This document shows positions 32,672 to 44,031 of a DNA stretch of 64,000 bases, piece after piece. Position numbers and translations under genes: made by a program. The stretch is from Macrothele yani (Eukaryota; Arthropoda; Arachnida; Araneae; Macrothelidae): positions 74,644,607 to 74,708,606 of the forward strand of contig CM077005.1 in NCBI GenBank assembly GCA_039090855.1. The letters run 5' to 3'. Positions within the stretch are counted from its first letter, which is position 1. Each line of letters begins with the position of its first letter. Below the pieces are notes generated by a model. It had not been told where the DNA came from and made no database searches. It was given only the letters and a program-made list of their open reading frames with translations.

Positions 32672-33841
32672 GAAGGCTTCCACTCCGTGAAATATTCTTT
32701 TGATATGTGATACCCCATTGAGCCGTTCCGGCAGCGCAGTCGACCTATCTGGCGCCCCATTTGGTTCCACACCTGCTCGATGGGCGAGGAATCAGGCGAT
32801 CTGGCAGACCACGAAAGCATCGAAGCATGACGTAGACCGTCCTGTAAAACCCTAGCTCTGTGCGGACGGGAGTTATCTGGTTGGAAAATGGCTCCCGGCC
32901 GCCCCACCAGGAAAAGCAGAACATTGGGCCACAGGATCTCCTGTACGCAGTGCTGGGCTGTCAACGTTCCTCGGATAACTGCGAAGAAAGTCCAGCTACC
33001 ATACCAAATGGCTCTACAGACCATCACGCCTGCAGTTCGGGACGTGTGCCGCTGTACATTGAGGTTGGGTTTGTACCGCTGACCTGCGGTCCTCTGCACT
33101 GACACGGTGGATGTCCTTTTCCATACAGAAGTAGGATTCGTCGCTGAACATTATGCGTCGCCAGTCCGTAGCATTCCAGTTTGCTCGCTGCCGACACCAC
33201 TGCATTAAGGTGTTAATGGCAGAACCCGTAAGGGCCGTCGACAGTGCAGAGACTGCCATGCCCCTGGAAATCGTTTTGGCGGACACAGAAGTCCCTTGTA
33301 CAGCCGTCACATGTCTCTGGATATTGGACAAGGACGTCGTCTCTTCTGTGCGTGCCGTTCTCACGATCCCACAATCCTCTCTGCTGGTGGTGTCTCTGGG
33401 TCGTCCGGAGTCAGTCCGCCGTGTCCGAGTGCTTTCCCGTGTATATTGCTCCCAACAAAATCGCGCGATCCGACCGACCAAAAAGGCGACCGATTCGGCG
33501 CGCGGCCAGCCCTGCCTCTCTCATCCCAACGATACGGCCTCATTCAGACGCCGTCAGTTGTCCGTACGCACATCTATCGCGGCTCCTGGGCATTTCTATC
33601 GCTCCGGGTTCTTACCTGACTCTTTCCATGCACTTCGTTACGAATGTGGAGGCCCCAGCGCGGCGCCTCCTGAACCCCAAGGATTGCGATTGCAGCGCCT
33701 GTCTTAGACTCGCGGACATGTGGAATCGGACAAAACTTTTATCATTTGCATGTCTTCTCTTCCCGCAGCTATTCGTTGAATTTCGCGTTAATCGCACGGG
33801 TTTTTTTTTTTGGTGCGCGGATTTTTTTGACAATGAGTGTA
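32672..33841 (-). mobile_element. Tc1-like copy, right end present, left end lost
   Basis: The right terminus reads, on the minus strand, TACACTCATTGTCAAAAAAA from 33841, followed by CCGCGCACC. The left side is cut by the mariner fragment at 32669-32671 and no matching terminal repeat is found beyond it. Confidence 0.8.
32700..33593 (-). pseudogene. Tc1-like transposase, triad kept, frame broken
   Basis: Starts at ATG 33593 (MPRSRDRCAYGQLTASE). A TGA stands where Arg is expected, then GRIVGMREAGLAARRIGRLF forms the first helix-turn-helix. A frame change near 33480 leads into TDSGRPRDTTSREDCGIVRT. The DDE domain reads NWNATDWRRIMFSDESYFCM (first Asp). After a frameshift near 33070 it continues with GQRYKPNLNV, FQPDNSRPHRAR (second Asp) and SPDSSPIEQVWNQMGRQ (Glu kept). 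The last part is truncated at the mariner junction near 32700. All three catalytic residues survive despite several frame breaks. Confidence 0.82.
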
Positions 33842-36057
33842 TATTCTCTAGTCTCAAATGATGCTAATTTTTTCTCAAAAAAGCATAGCTGTATATTCTG
33901 TGTCGTTCCATTTCCCTGCTTCTTTAAGTTGCGGAGTCAAGCATTTTTGACGAGGGTGAATTCGATCCCACGCCTCCTCGCTCCGGAGCCACTTGTTGTT
34001 CCATCTAAACTACACCCACGAAGCTTATCGCTCAAGCATTGCCGTCTGGACATGTGCGTCACTTCTGAGGTACGTATGTCACACAGTTCGATTTTATAAG
34101 CCCCTTTTGCGTCTAATACGTTCCCCATTAGGAACATTTTGCATACATTTTTACTTTTCCGTCTACCGATCTGTCGCTAGGAAGTGTAAGTTTATATTTC
34201 TCTTTTCGTCTTTTTGCTGACGAGAAACTGATGGAATTATTTCTTGCACCGGATGCTATTCAGAAGGACGAACACTTTATACGTATTTCACAATGAGCAT
34301 TACTTTTTCATTTGATTGCTATTACGACGATCATTATTTTGAATGTATTTCACAGATTTTGGTTGCTAAGTTTTACAATTAGGAGGCGTAAGATTCGACT
34401 TTCCGTGTTAGAAAACATCAAAAATTGTTCTAATTACAACCAAAAATCCGTTATCTTTCTTCCTTTCTAGTTTCTTATTAATTTATATTTTTTTGTTGGC
34501 ATGACGTTTAGTGTTAAGCAAAGAACAAGTAAGAGCGTTCTTACACTTTTTTCCGGAGCACAATAACATTTTAATGGTCAAAAAATAAAAACAAAATGAA
34601 AATGCGAAAAGTATCATCACAACATAAAATTTTCAAAATGTTATTAGTATCTTGCAGCTTCATCAAATGACATCTTACAAGCATATTTTTCTGCTACGAA
34701 AAATTCAGATATTTTGTTTTCTCCTGCAATTCCTAAAGCAAAATCATTTGCGCAGGTTTTTATGAAAAGAACTGACTATATTGCAAAAGGCTCAGTCTTT
34801 TGTTAACAAAGCATGGAAGAAAACTTTCAGTACATGTTTAAAAGCTGCACCCTTTCTTATTTAAACGCGTTACTAATTTCTTCACTTACATAAGATTTTT
34901 CGTTGTCTTAATTAAAAATAAAGATGTTCTCGACGCATTTAAATTCTCAGTACTCTTCCTTCAGTGAAATAAATATGCTGAAGTCTTTCTTGAGTTTAGC
35001 ATATTTAATTGTATGCATATTTACTTCTATGTAAACGATCTTTGTTACACTTTTTGAAATGAAAAAAATAGCTGAGAATTGTCACAATTTCTGCCTATGA
35101 TCAATTATCATACACTTTTATCAGATCGACAAAGCTCCTACCTCAGCTCATCATGAAGAATTTGTAAGACTCTTCTTATGAAAAACAGGGTTTCACTCTG
35201 AAATCTCAAACGAAGTACAGCTTTTTCTTTAGTGTTGTTTGTGAAGAACGTGTTTTTATATGCGTGCCATTCACGAATTCAGGCAAGAAAAAGGAAACTT
35301 TCTTTCTAGATTGTTTCTTCTTTCGCCGGAGGGGAACTGTTGCCATATTAAAATAATTAATTTTTTTCTTTTCTGTGTAATTATCCTCAACTGTCAAAAA
35401 TTTAATTAAAGTTAAAGTGTTTTGATTGTGTAAAGAGCTTGAATTCATGAGAACGCCTCCTCTTCATTTTTCTCCTTTATTTCTGGAGATTATGTTTGCT
35501 TCATATTTAACAATCAAAATGATGCTGGAAGGATGATCGATGAAAAAATTTAGAACTCCGAAATTATTTTAAGGAATCTCCATGAAATACGTTTCCTTTC
35601 TTTGATGAGATATTCGTTTCCTGGGTAGCTTGCAAAATAGTCTACTGTATTTGCAAGCTATTGTATTTGCAAAAGTTCAAAAGCAGGGGTTATAAAAAAG
35701 ATTACGTTGCGTGAAGGAGGAGTAAAAACAATTAAATATATTTCAACTGGATTACATGGTATAAAGACTACAGCGATTTGCCCCTTCCCCTACCCATTAT
35801 TTGACAGTGGTGTTAATATTATGAATCAAGTTCTATTACTCATAGGCCTTTAGAATTCTAGTCTTCTAGTTAATTACTCACATGTATAAGCTTACAATGA
35901 AATGAGTGCAAATGCGTGTCTGAAAATCATACTTTTAGGATGCTATGATTTGAGTATTTAAAGAACAAGGACTCACACAGAGGGTACAACCATACATTTA
36001 CAGAAGAAAGACAACACGTATATTCATAGTATTCATAGAGAGCAGGTAGGAGGGATA
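33842..36057. other. No recognisable gene; one tRNA-like remnant
   Basis: A long AT-rich stretch holding only the tRNA-like remnant at 33950-34018. The open frame at 35206-35448 is Lys/Phe-rich with no motif. Confidence 0.4.
33950..34018 (-). other. tRNA-like remnant, third SINE family
   Basis: On the minus strand: GGGTGTAGTTTAGATGG (A-box like), then GGCTCCGGAGCGAGGAGGCG and a B-box-like GGGATCGAATTCACC. The central CTCCGGAGCGAGGAGG resembles the heads at 12469-12543 and 61894-61962. No clear body or tail follows. Confidence 0.45.
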
Positions 36058-37376
36058 TACAGGGTGTCCGAGAGTTATTGGACACATTGCAAAATTATGT
36101 ACAAAAAATAAAAAAGCTATTAGCATTGTCTGTTTTTCTATGTCACGTATTACTAAAACGGTTTCTATTTTTTGTTTTGCAGAATTGTTATTCCCAGAAT
36201 CCAATAGATGGCGCTAGGTGTGGGCTGATTAGGAATGTATGAGAAATGCGCAATCAGTAGTCATGTCACCCGTACAGCAGAAGGCGATGTGTGTGCTTGT
36301 GGAATTAAAGTCTGTAATTAAAGTTAAAGGACCTCCATCAACGAATTCCATTAAGCGATGGATGAAACAGTTTAAAGAAACTGGCAATGTGGAACTTCGT
36401 GGAGGAGGCGGTAGGCCTAGCGTCAACGGTGAGACGGTTGACCAAGTTAATGAAAGTTTCCGACGAAGCCCCAGGAAATCCGTTCGTAAAGCAAGCAGAG
36501 AACTGTGCATTCCGAAATCGACAGTTCACGATATCTTGCACAAGAAATTAAAGTTTCATGCCTATAAAACTCAAATAGTGCAAAGGTTGCATGTAAATGA
36601 TCACACTCTACAATACGATTTGGCTGTGGATATGCTGAATCGAGTGGAAAACGACGAAAACTTTCTGAGTACTGCAATTTTTAGTGATGAATCCACATTT
36701 CATGTATCAGGTATTGTGAGTCGTCACAACTGTAAGATATGGGGCAGTGAACCACCTCATGCTGCTATTGAACTAGAACGTGATTCTCCAAAAGGTAATG
36801 TGTGGTGCGCCCTATCAAAAAGAGAAGTGATTGGCCCTCTCTCTCTTCTTCTGCGAAAAAGACCGTAAATGGTGACATTTACTTGGATATGCTAGAAAAT
36901 TTCGCTATACCCCAGATCAAAAGATATGACAACATCGTTTTCCAACAAGACGGGGCGGGCGCCTCCGCATTGGTCAACGTGTGTGCGTAAGTGCCTAAAT
37001 GAGCATTTCCCTAACAGATGGATTGAGCGTGGTGGTCCCAATCCGTGGTCTCCTCGCTCTCCAGATCTAACTTCATTGGATTATTTCATGTGATGTTATT
37101 TGAAGGATCGTGTCTATCAGGCGCCTTGTACTGATTTGCAGGAACTGAAACAGCGTATTACAGCTGCTACTAATTCCATAACTTCTCAGATGCTTGCCAA
37201 TACATGGCGTGAAATCGAGTTTCTCTTGGACGCACTACGAGCAACCAAGGGATCTCACATCGAAATTTGTTAACTTGTGTAGTTACATTGTAAGTTAGTA
37301 CAGTCAGTTTCTTTCTATCTGTTTAATGTTTTGTTTTATATAATTTTGTATATAACTTGATTCTCGGACACCCTTA
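36058..37376 (+). mobile_element. mariner-like element, both ends present
   Basis: Starts TACAGGGTGTCCGAGAGTTA (36058) and ends with the inverse ATTCTCGGACACCCTTA (37376), with TA at both termini. Length 1,319 bp. Confidence 0.88.
36239..37273 (+). pseudogene. mariner-like DDD transposase, triad kept, frame broken
   Basis: The first 209 residues are open (36239-36868); the likely start is the internal ATG giving MSPVQQKAMCVLVELKSV. The DNA-binding half includes NSIKRWMKQFKETGNVEL, GRPSVNGETVDQVNESF and CIPKSTVHDILHKKLKF. The catalytic domain reads IFSDESTFHVSG (first Asp). A frameshift near 36830 gives KTVNGDIYLDMLENF and VFQQDGAGAS (second Asp). Another near 36985 gives NEHFPNRWIERGG and SPDLTSLDYFM (third Asp), followed by a TGA where Trp is expected. 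It ends at 37273. Two frameshifts and one stop keep it from being a single gene. Confidence 0.85.
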
Positions 37377-37401
37377 TTTAGACCACAAAAAAACTTTCGC
37401 T

Positions 37402-38440
37402 TATATCAGATCGTTCGGAAACTAACTGGCGACTTTCTGAGTTGCGACATTCAACTCGCTCATAATGCTTACAGACTACGCTGCTCGCAGCACCATTCCT
37501 ACGAGTTGAAGGGCGACTCAGACGTTACATATACGCCATAATCATAATCAGTTGAGCTGTAGTCGTTGTAACTCGTGTAAGAGCGGTCTGTACAACATGT
37601 TAGGAACGAATAAGCTGCGGGTGATTCTGCTTCATGAGTCCAAACTAGGTCGTAATGCGTCACGAACCTACAGTAATGGGGTCGAGGCACGGGGCGAGGA
37701 GGCAACATGCGAACGTACTTTTCGTCGGTGTTTGGAAAAGTTTCGTTCTGGTGACACGAGCCTACAAGATCAGAAGGATCCAGGACGGCATTCGGTCAAT
37801 GATAGCTACGCTCTGAAGGCAAATGTGGAAGCGAATCCTCCGTCACAATCAGGGAACTCGGTAAACAGTACCATGTGTTGGTGTCAACAATTTCCAAACA
37901 TCTCCATCAAATTGATTTTGTCAAGAAGCTCCATACGTGGGCCCCATACGAACTGTGGGAGTACGCATCACAAACAATAACGGTTTGAGATGTGCAGTAA
38001 CCTTCTGCTTCGCAACGAAAAGGAGCCCCTACTTGATCGCGTAGCCTGTTATGAAAAGTGGGTACTATACGACAACCGTAAGCGATCTTAACAGTAGCTG
38101 CACCATGGTGAACCATCGAAACAACATCATAAACCAAGATTGACTCCAAATAAAGTTTTGTTAACAGTATTGATCACGGTGTCCTACACTACTGGTTGAT
38201 TGTTGTTGAAAGCATTACCGCAGTCACATACTGTGAAGAAATTTATCGAATGGACCAGACGTTGTGTCAAGAGTCCTATCCTCCTCCATGATAACGCGAG
38301 ACCACATGTTGCAAAATTGATGAAACAGAAACTGAACGAACTAAGATTCGAAACCCTCCAGCATCCGGCTAACTCGCCTGACTTGGCGCCTACAAATTTC
38401 CACCAGTCCGTGCATTTTAGCATTATGTACATGTGACAGA
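37402..38440 (+). mobile_element. mariner copy, 3' end missing
   Basis: Starts with TATCAGATCGTTCGGAAACT, a terminal repeat shared with the copy beginning at 45994. It stops near 38440, inside the C-terminal coding region, where Tc1-like sequence takes over, so the right end is missing. Confidence 0.82.
37597..38436 (+). pseudogene. mariner transposase with Tyr-Asp-Asn at the catalytic positions
   Basis: Starts at ATG 37597 (MLGTNKLRVILLHESKLGRN). The N-terminal domain shows TFRRCLEKFRSGDTSLQD and GRHSVNDSYALKANVEANPP. A frameshift near 37850 follows. The first catalytic Asp is Tyr (VACYEKWVLYD, near 38058). The second is kept (LLHDNARPHVAK) and the third is Asn (SPDLAPTNFHQS). The tail is cut off after the third site. 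The same Asn occurs in the related copy at 47897-50516, so it probably predates their separation. Confidence 0.85.
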
Positions 38441-39400
38441 CTGAGTGTGGAAGGAGTCAAAAAATGTGACTCAAGTTGCTGGAGTAAGAAAAGCTGGATT
38501 TTTCTATCGCAAAATTTCCAAACGCCAGTACAGTGATGCGAAGGTGGCGTTAGTGGACTGACGAGGATCGGTAGCACAGAAATCTGGGGAATGGACCGCA
38601 AAATCGCAACACTGCACGGGATGGCAGATGCCTCTATCTCATGGCAGTGACCGGTCGCACAGCGATATCCATGTTGTTAGCACAGCAGGGGAGCGCTGTC
38701 ACAGGTCCTCCAGCTCAGTTCGACGTCGTCTGCTTTACAGAGGACTAGTCACTAGCAACCCATTGCAGGGCGTTAATTTGACCCTTAACCACAGACGCCT
38801 CAGGCTGCAATGGAGTCTCGAACGCAGATGTTGGTGCATTGAGTGACAACAGTCGATTCAACTTGAATCATGACTCGTCAGAAAACATGTCGTGCTTTCT
38901 GATGTGTCACGATTCAATTTGGTACACCTTATTGTCTCATACATGTTCCAAAACGTCGTGGTGAATGTCACCTTGTAGCGTCATACCGAATCAACGCCAA
39001 GCGCCATGTTTTGAGCTCAATTCGGGAATATCGCGTGATACGAATTGAAGGAACCCTCAACAGCCAGCGATACATCAGGGATATTCTAGAGGCAGAGATG
39101 ATACGCTTCCTTTAGAGATGTCCTGGCGCTATATTCCAGCAGAACAGTGCTCGGCCACATGTGGCACGGAATGTTCAAGATATTTTCCATGCTCCGCAGA
39201 TACTGCTTCTTCCATGGACTGCACGTTCGGCGGATACGTTCCCGATCGAACATGTCTAAGACATGGCAGTGAAGTGAGTTGCCCGTAAGCGCCAATAACC
39301 TCCAGTGAACTCGGCATGCTATTTCTCAAGACGCTATCGAAAATCTTTTCCATTCAATGCGACTCCGTGTAGATGCTGTTAAAAACCCGCGATACTGAGT
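38441..39400 (+). pseudogene. Tc1-like transposase relic
   Basis: Readable pieces are SSVRRRLLYRGLVTSNPL and NHRRLRLQWSLERRCW (38628-38846), then after a frame change LSDVSRFNLVH (first Asp kept), VIRIEGTLNSQRYIRDIL, PGAIFQQNSARPHVARN (second Asp changed to Asn) and PWTARSADTFPIEHV (Glu kept). Stops follow at the Trp after HV and elsewhere. No terminal repeats are recognised. This third Tc1-like family differs from those at 691, 7213 and 42602. Confidence 0.75.
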
Positions 39401-40257
39401 TTTGAAACGAAAAAATATTGTATAGCTCTACAAATGTATTCGGTTATTCTCTATAACATGAGGAACCTGTGATGTAGGTTTTCTTTGAATAGCGCGATTC
39501 TTTCTTGGCGTTGCAATATTCACAAACGATAATGTATACCTTTTTCACAAACGATTATGTATAATTTGTAAGACAAAGGAATATAAAATGGAAATTAAGT
39601 CTAAAAAATCCTCCAGTGCTGGAGTAACAAAAATATTTTTATTCCCCGGATTTTAATCTTAAATTCCAAACGTATTCGTGTAATGGAACTTGTTTTAATA
39701 AAGCTTTCGCTTGGCAGGTGAAAGCTGGGCGAATTCAAATATCTTTGTTACGACATGAATTGCGGATTTAAAAGACTACATTGTTTTTTTCATTTACCAC
39801 ACTATATTATTTTTTTTTTGAAAACATCCTTTAGATTTAATTCTCTTATAAAGGAAGTTTTTTGCAACTCGATTTTTTTGTCACGTGCTTTCTCACTGTT
39901 GTCATGAGTCATCACACGGAAAAGAAGATACATTTTCCCAAAATTGTTCTTCATAATAGCAGTCTCCATAGCTTACGCTGTCATTCACGGGCATACACTT
40001 CTCTAGATTTTATCTTTACTCGTTATGGAGTAAAGATCAAGAGATCGTTGTTTTTCCGTAACACCCGGGATTTACTGTGCATAGGCGCATCCATTTTCAT
40101 TATACTAAGACTTACCAGAAATACAGTAGTGTATAAATTAGCTACCAGTTCTCTCTTTCGTACTTCTTCTGTTTCACACATTTTGGCACTTTTACTAGAA
40201 AGTGCCATCACTCTTCATTTCATTCTAAGAACAACACAGTAGGGTCGAAGAAAACTA
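39401..40257. other. No recognisable feature
   Basis: AT-rich spacer. The open frame at 39862-40242 begins at TTG, is Leu/Ser/His-rich and shows no motif, so it was not called. Confidence 0.4.
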
Positions 40258-40441
40258 TTCTGATCATTCGTCCGGAAAGTGCTCGGTGTTCGAATCCCGG
40301 AGAGAAATGGATGTTGTGTGTGTCTTACTGCACTGGCTGTCTCCCTTCCCTGGAACCAGTGACCGTAAATTAGGAACGGGTGACTGCTTACAGCCCATTG
40401 AGTTGCTTACGGTGGCCATTAAACCTCCAAATAAATAAAAA
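40258..40441 (+). mobile_element. SINE family 1, 5'-truncated copy
   Basis: Starts within the tRNA-like head at CTGATCATTCGTCCGGAAAG and keeps the B box (GTGTTCGAATCCCGG), the body and the 3' end ATTAAACCTCCAAATAAATA. The A box and first stem are missing. Confidence 0.85.
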
Positions 40442-40796
40442 AATTCAGTTCAAACAACTGATAATATCTGGAGACTGAATCAATTTAGTCCACATGCAGT
40501 CATTTTTTTTACACAATACTGACTGTAATGGGCCTTAAGATAAATATATATATTCAAAATCCTATAACGTATGATTCTTTAAGTTTACGGACACACTCGC
40601 ACACATACTCTGTGTAATATTAATACACGGACTTCTCTCGATTGATAGTGCATTAGGCCCTAAGCAAACACTACTTTGCAGAACAAACTAAAATATGCTC
40701 GTAGAGGTGTGATGAGATAATAGCACAACTGTGAATGCAAGATGCCTCGATCGATAGAGTTAACTGATTTCCAAAGATTAATAAAAATTTGAGAGA
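40442..40796. other. No recognisable feature
   Basis: AT-rich spacer, nothing assigned. Confidence 0.4.
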
Positions 40797-41415
40797 GCAC
40801 TCTGATACTCTTTGTAGATAATTCATGTTATGCATCTTTCGCATAACAAGATCTTTGTATGTTTGAAATAAAACGAAGGATTCGAGAGTATATATTCATT
40901 TACTTACAACACATTGCATTTATTCAAGACACTCACAACCACAACGAGCCACAGTCCGGTACATAGTAAGTGGAATTAAATCATAAAAACAAACAATATG
41001 AATTGATAACGAGGAACACTACACCAATTAAGAAGTAAATAGTAACACTGTACTAGTGATCCGATTTGTTGGCGTAGAAAGTAGACACATTGGCGTTTCC
41101 AAGCTTTCACACATCAACCAGATGGCTTTTTCTTGGAACTTCCTTAAGGAACTTTCTTAAAAAAGCCTTCCTCAAGGAACTTCATCATGAAAGTTCTTTG
41201 AAAAAGCCATCTAGTTGATGTGCGAAAGCTTGAAAACGCTAATGTGTCTACTTTCTACGCAAATATATCGGATCACTAGTACAGTGTTACGATTTACAAA
41301 CTATATGGTTTACTAATTCCTAACATTCAGCGTCGCTTAAGTAGGTGGATTAACGGATGCTATTGTCGGAAAACCAATGAAACAAGATCTGTGAGTCACA
41401 AAAGTAAACTAGTCA
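40797..41415 (+). repeat. Dispersed repeat, copy B, with foldback insert
   Basis: Matches 23534-23815 on both sides (CTCTTTGTAGATAATTCATG ... and AAGTAGGTGGATTAACGG ...). The middle, from about 40996 to 41333, is absent from copy A and includes the foldback at 41034-41297. Confidence 0.75.
41034..41297. mobile_element. Foldback MITE
   Basis: Two arms of about 105 bases, near-perfect inverted copies: GTAAATAGTAACACTGTACT ... CATCAACCAGATGGCTTTTT on the left, and the inverse on the right ending AGTACAGTGTTACGATTTAC. The short loop contains further small repeats of GGAACTT. No coding potential. Confidence 0.9.
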
Positions 41416-41719
41416 GTAACCCGTGCCATGCACTGTTGAAAAAGCTGTGACTGAAGCTTTTTCTTGTCATATAACACGAATCGTAATGAAATTCATAACA
41501 ATAATATAGTGACTAAGAAGAGATAGTGTGCCGTGCGATAATACCTCACTGTTTAAATTTCAGTTCCCTCTTTTCATAAACCGCTAGATGGCGCTCCTGC
41601 GAGCTTTGATGCTATGATTTCAAAACGCTAGCCTGCTTTTCTATGACGTGTTTGGTTGATAGCGAGTAAAAAAGTCATTTAATTGTTAAATCTATCATGA
41701 GAAGATTAATAATAATGTA

Positions 41720-42037
41720 ACGTTGAGAACGTGTTTTGTACCTGGATGTAACTGTAGTTACAGATCTTATAAACAAAATGTAACTATGTTTTCCGTGCCG
41801 AAAGATGAGGTAAGGCGGGAGAAATGGAGCAAGGCAATTTCTTGTGGTGACAAACAGCTAGAACCGAAGTGATGTGAACGTCATTTTGATGAACACTTTA
41901 TTGAAATAAATTTTAAAACTCTTATAAATGGTGAAATAATATTAACGCCCAGAGCTCGGCCAGTACTTTTAGATAATGCTGTGCCCACAAGTTTCCCAAA
42001 TAAATACTGTGCCCGTAATGTTCCCAGTACAAAATAA
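41720..42037 (+). pseudogene. THAP-type zinc finger, truncated protein
   Basis: The frame reads TCFVPGCNCSYRSYKQNVTM, FSVPKDEVRREKWSKAISCG and CERHFDEHFIEINF. This has the spacing of a C2CH THAP finger (C-x4-C, then C-x2-H after the W and L positions), with the usual trailing P-rich segment (TPRARPVLLDNAVPTSF). An in-frame TGA stands directly before CERHF. No ATG is in frame upstream. Natural stop at 42035-42037. THAP fingers are known in P-element-type transposases and in host regulators; the terminal repeats here favour a transposon origin. No catalytic domain follows. Confidence 0.72.
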
Positions 42038-42601
42038 AAATAAAAATAAAAGCGATTTTTTTATTATCTAACGTAAGTTGGTGAGCACATGTTTTTCATG
42101 TTATTTAAACAATAATAAAAAAATGCAAATTTTCGAAGGTTCCATGATCCCCCATATGTAATATATAGGTAAATCAGTGCCGTGAATTTTAATTTCTTCA
42201 TGCAGCATGTATCACATTATCAAGTCACTAATGTGACACATACTTTACATTTTTTACTAAATTTCTGTCTGTATTTGTTGCAAAGAATATGGCTATCTCT
42301 GAAATCGTTTTGAACAAGTTCCCAATAGTATTATTCGATCCCGGGTTTAATAAAATCGGATCTCAAGCAATGTTTTTTATGTTTCAATTTATCAATGAAG
42401 TTTTGTTTTAGAATATCAGTTAATTTCATTACTTTTATCTTTTAATCGCCAGCGAGATACGAACGGGACATCTATTCAAAATCCTTACTGGAGGAGAGAT
42501 GTTTCCTGGACTACTCATAAACAATCGAGCGTACTAAGGGGCATATAATTGTTAACATTTCACGGAAATGTCACGCATATTCAAGTGTTTAATTAAACAT
42601 A

Positions 42602-44031
42602 TACACTGGCGGAAAGTGAAAAAAGAACACCAAGAAGGAGACGTCTGATACCAACGAAATTTATACAGCATAATAACGGAATACAGAGGATAACGTGATC
42701 AAAACATTATGGCAAAATACAGCTGTATTTTCTGGTAAACTGAAAAACAACATTTCCATGTAACATGGTTAGTACGAGGTTGAAACGCCATCAACTGCGT
42801 CACACTGTGCAATTCCGGCATGGAGTCTGTCGTACAGATGTTGGATGTAAGTTTGGGGTATTGAGTTCCAAGCATCCTCAACCTGGACGCGTAAATCGGG
42901 GATGGTCGTGGCTGGCTGTGGAGACCGGATAAGTCGTTGTCCCATAAAATCCCACACGTGCCCAATGGGGGACAAATCCGGTGAACGTGCAGGCCATGGA
43001 AGTTATCTCACACCCTGAAGCGCATGTTGCTTTGTACGTGCCGCGTGTAAGATTGCGTTATCTTGCTGGAAAGCACCACGATGGACCGACCTTACAAATG
43101 GCAGAACAACGGGCTGAATGTTGTTGTTGATGTAGGAGGTGCTGTTTAACGTACCCGGTACAAACACTAGTTGTGTACGGGTGTGATAGCTGATAACTCC
43201 CCACACCAGGAGACCAGGTGTAGGCCCTGTGTGTCGCTGGAGGATGCAAGAAGGGTGGAGATGCTCCCCTGGGCGTCTGCGAACACGCATATGGCCATCG
43301 GAGGCTCCCAAGCAGAATCTGCTTTCATCTCTGAACACGACAGATCGCCATTGCGTTCTCCAGTGCAGACGTTGGCGACACCACTGCAGCAGTTCCTGAC
43401 GGTGGGCTGGAATCAGAGGTACACATGCCAGAGGCACACGTGCACGTAGTCCTGCATCCAGTAGACGGTTGTGGATTGTTCGCACAGTCACCTCAGGTGC
43501 AACGGTAGCTCGGATTTGCGTCGCAGTGGATGTTCTGCTTGATAACGCCACTGTTCTTATGCGTCGATCGGTCAGCTCATCAGTCCGTCTGTGACTCCCG
43601 GTTCCACGTCTTCTCGTTTGGGAATGTTCCTCAGACCATCTATGCCACCATCGTACCACCACCGATACTTCCCGTCCAATTCGCTCCGCAATACGACGAT
43701 ACGACCACCCGGCCTCGCGGAGTCCAACTAGGCGACCTCACTTAAAGTCCGATAACTGCTGAAATCGTACACGTCTTCCATGTCCAGGCATTGCAGCTTC
43801 TTCAGGGTCTTCGCATGTGTCCGTACGCCGACGACTGATTACATTCACTTCGCCGTACTCCTTAAATACCACAGACGATAATTTGCATATTATGCCTTGC
43901 TTGGGCGTAAGCGCTCACCGGCTGGTCCCGAAATTAACACCTACGTAAACTCGACCACATTAACATATGTAAATTTCATGATCGTCCGCCAATTTCTTCT
44001 TGGTGTTCTTTTTTCACTTTCCGGCAGTGTA
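42602..44031 (-). mobile_element. Tc1-like DNA transposon copy, both ends present
   Basis: Ends read TACACTGGCGGAAAGTGAAA (42602) and, on the other strand from 44031, TACACTGCCGGAAAGTGAAA, with matching AAGAACACCAAGAAG further in. The 1,430-bp element is inserted in the THAP-bearing element. The fragment at 1-56 belongs to the same family. Confidence 0.93.
42769..43791 (-). pseudogene. Tc1-like transposase with catalytic Glu changed to Gly
   Basis: Starts at ATG 43791 (MPGHGRRVRFQQLSDFK), followed by a TGA at codon 18, then GRLVGLREAGWSYRRIAERI, the helix-turn-helix. The frame stays open for 219 residues from there. The DDE domain shows VVFRDESRFCLG (first Asp), LLVWGVISYHTRTQLVFVPG and AFQQDNAILHAAR (second Asp). 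A TAA at 43003-43005 follows HALQGVR, and in the same frame comes PWPARSPDLSPIGHVWDFMG, where Gly (GGG) replaces the catalytic Glu. No frameshift occurs over 341 codons, so the copy is fairly young yet catalytically inactive. Confidence 0.9.

Noticed and set aside
33153..33861. Two long overlapping plus-strand frames (184 and 205 residues)
   Set aside because: They are antisense to the Tc1-like transposase region at 32700-33593 and have the Arg/Ser/Pro-rich composition of shadow frames.
39862..40242. 126-residue open frame, possibly membrane-like
   Set aside because: It begins at TTG, contains no motif and sits in T-rich DNA where hydrophobic frames arise by chance.
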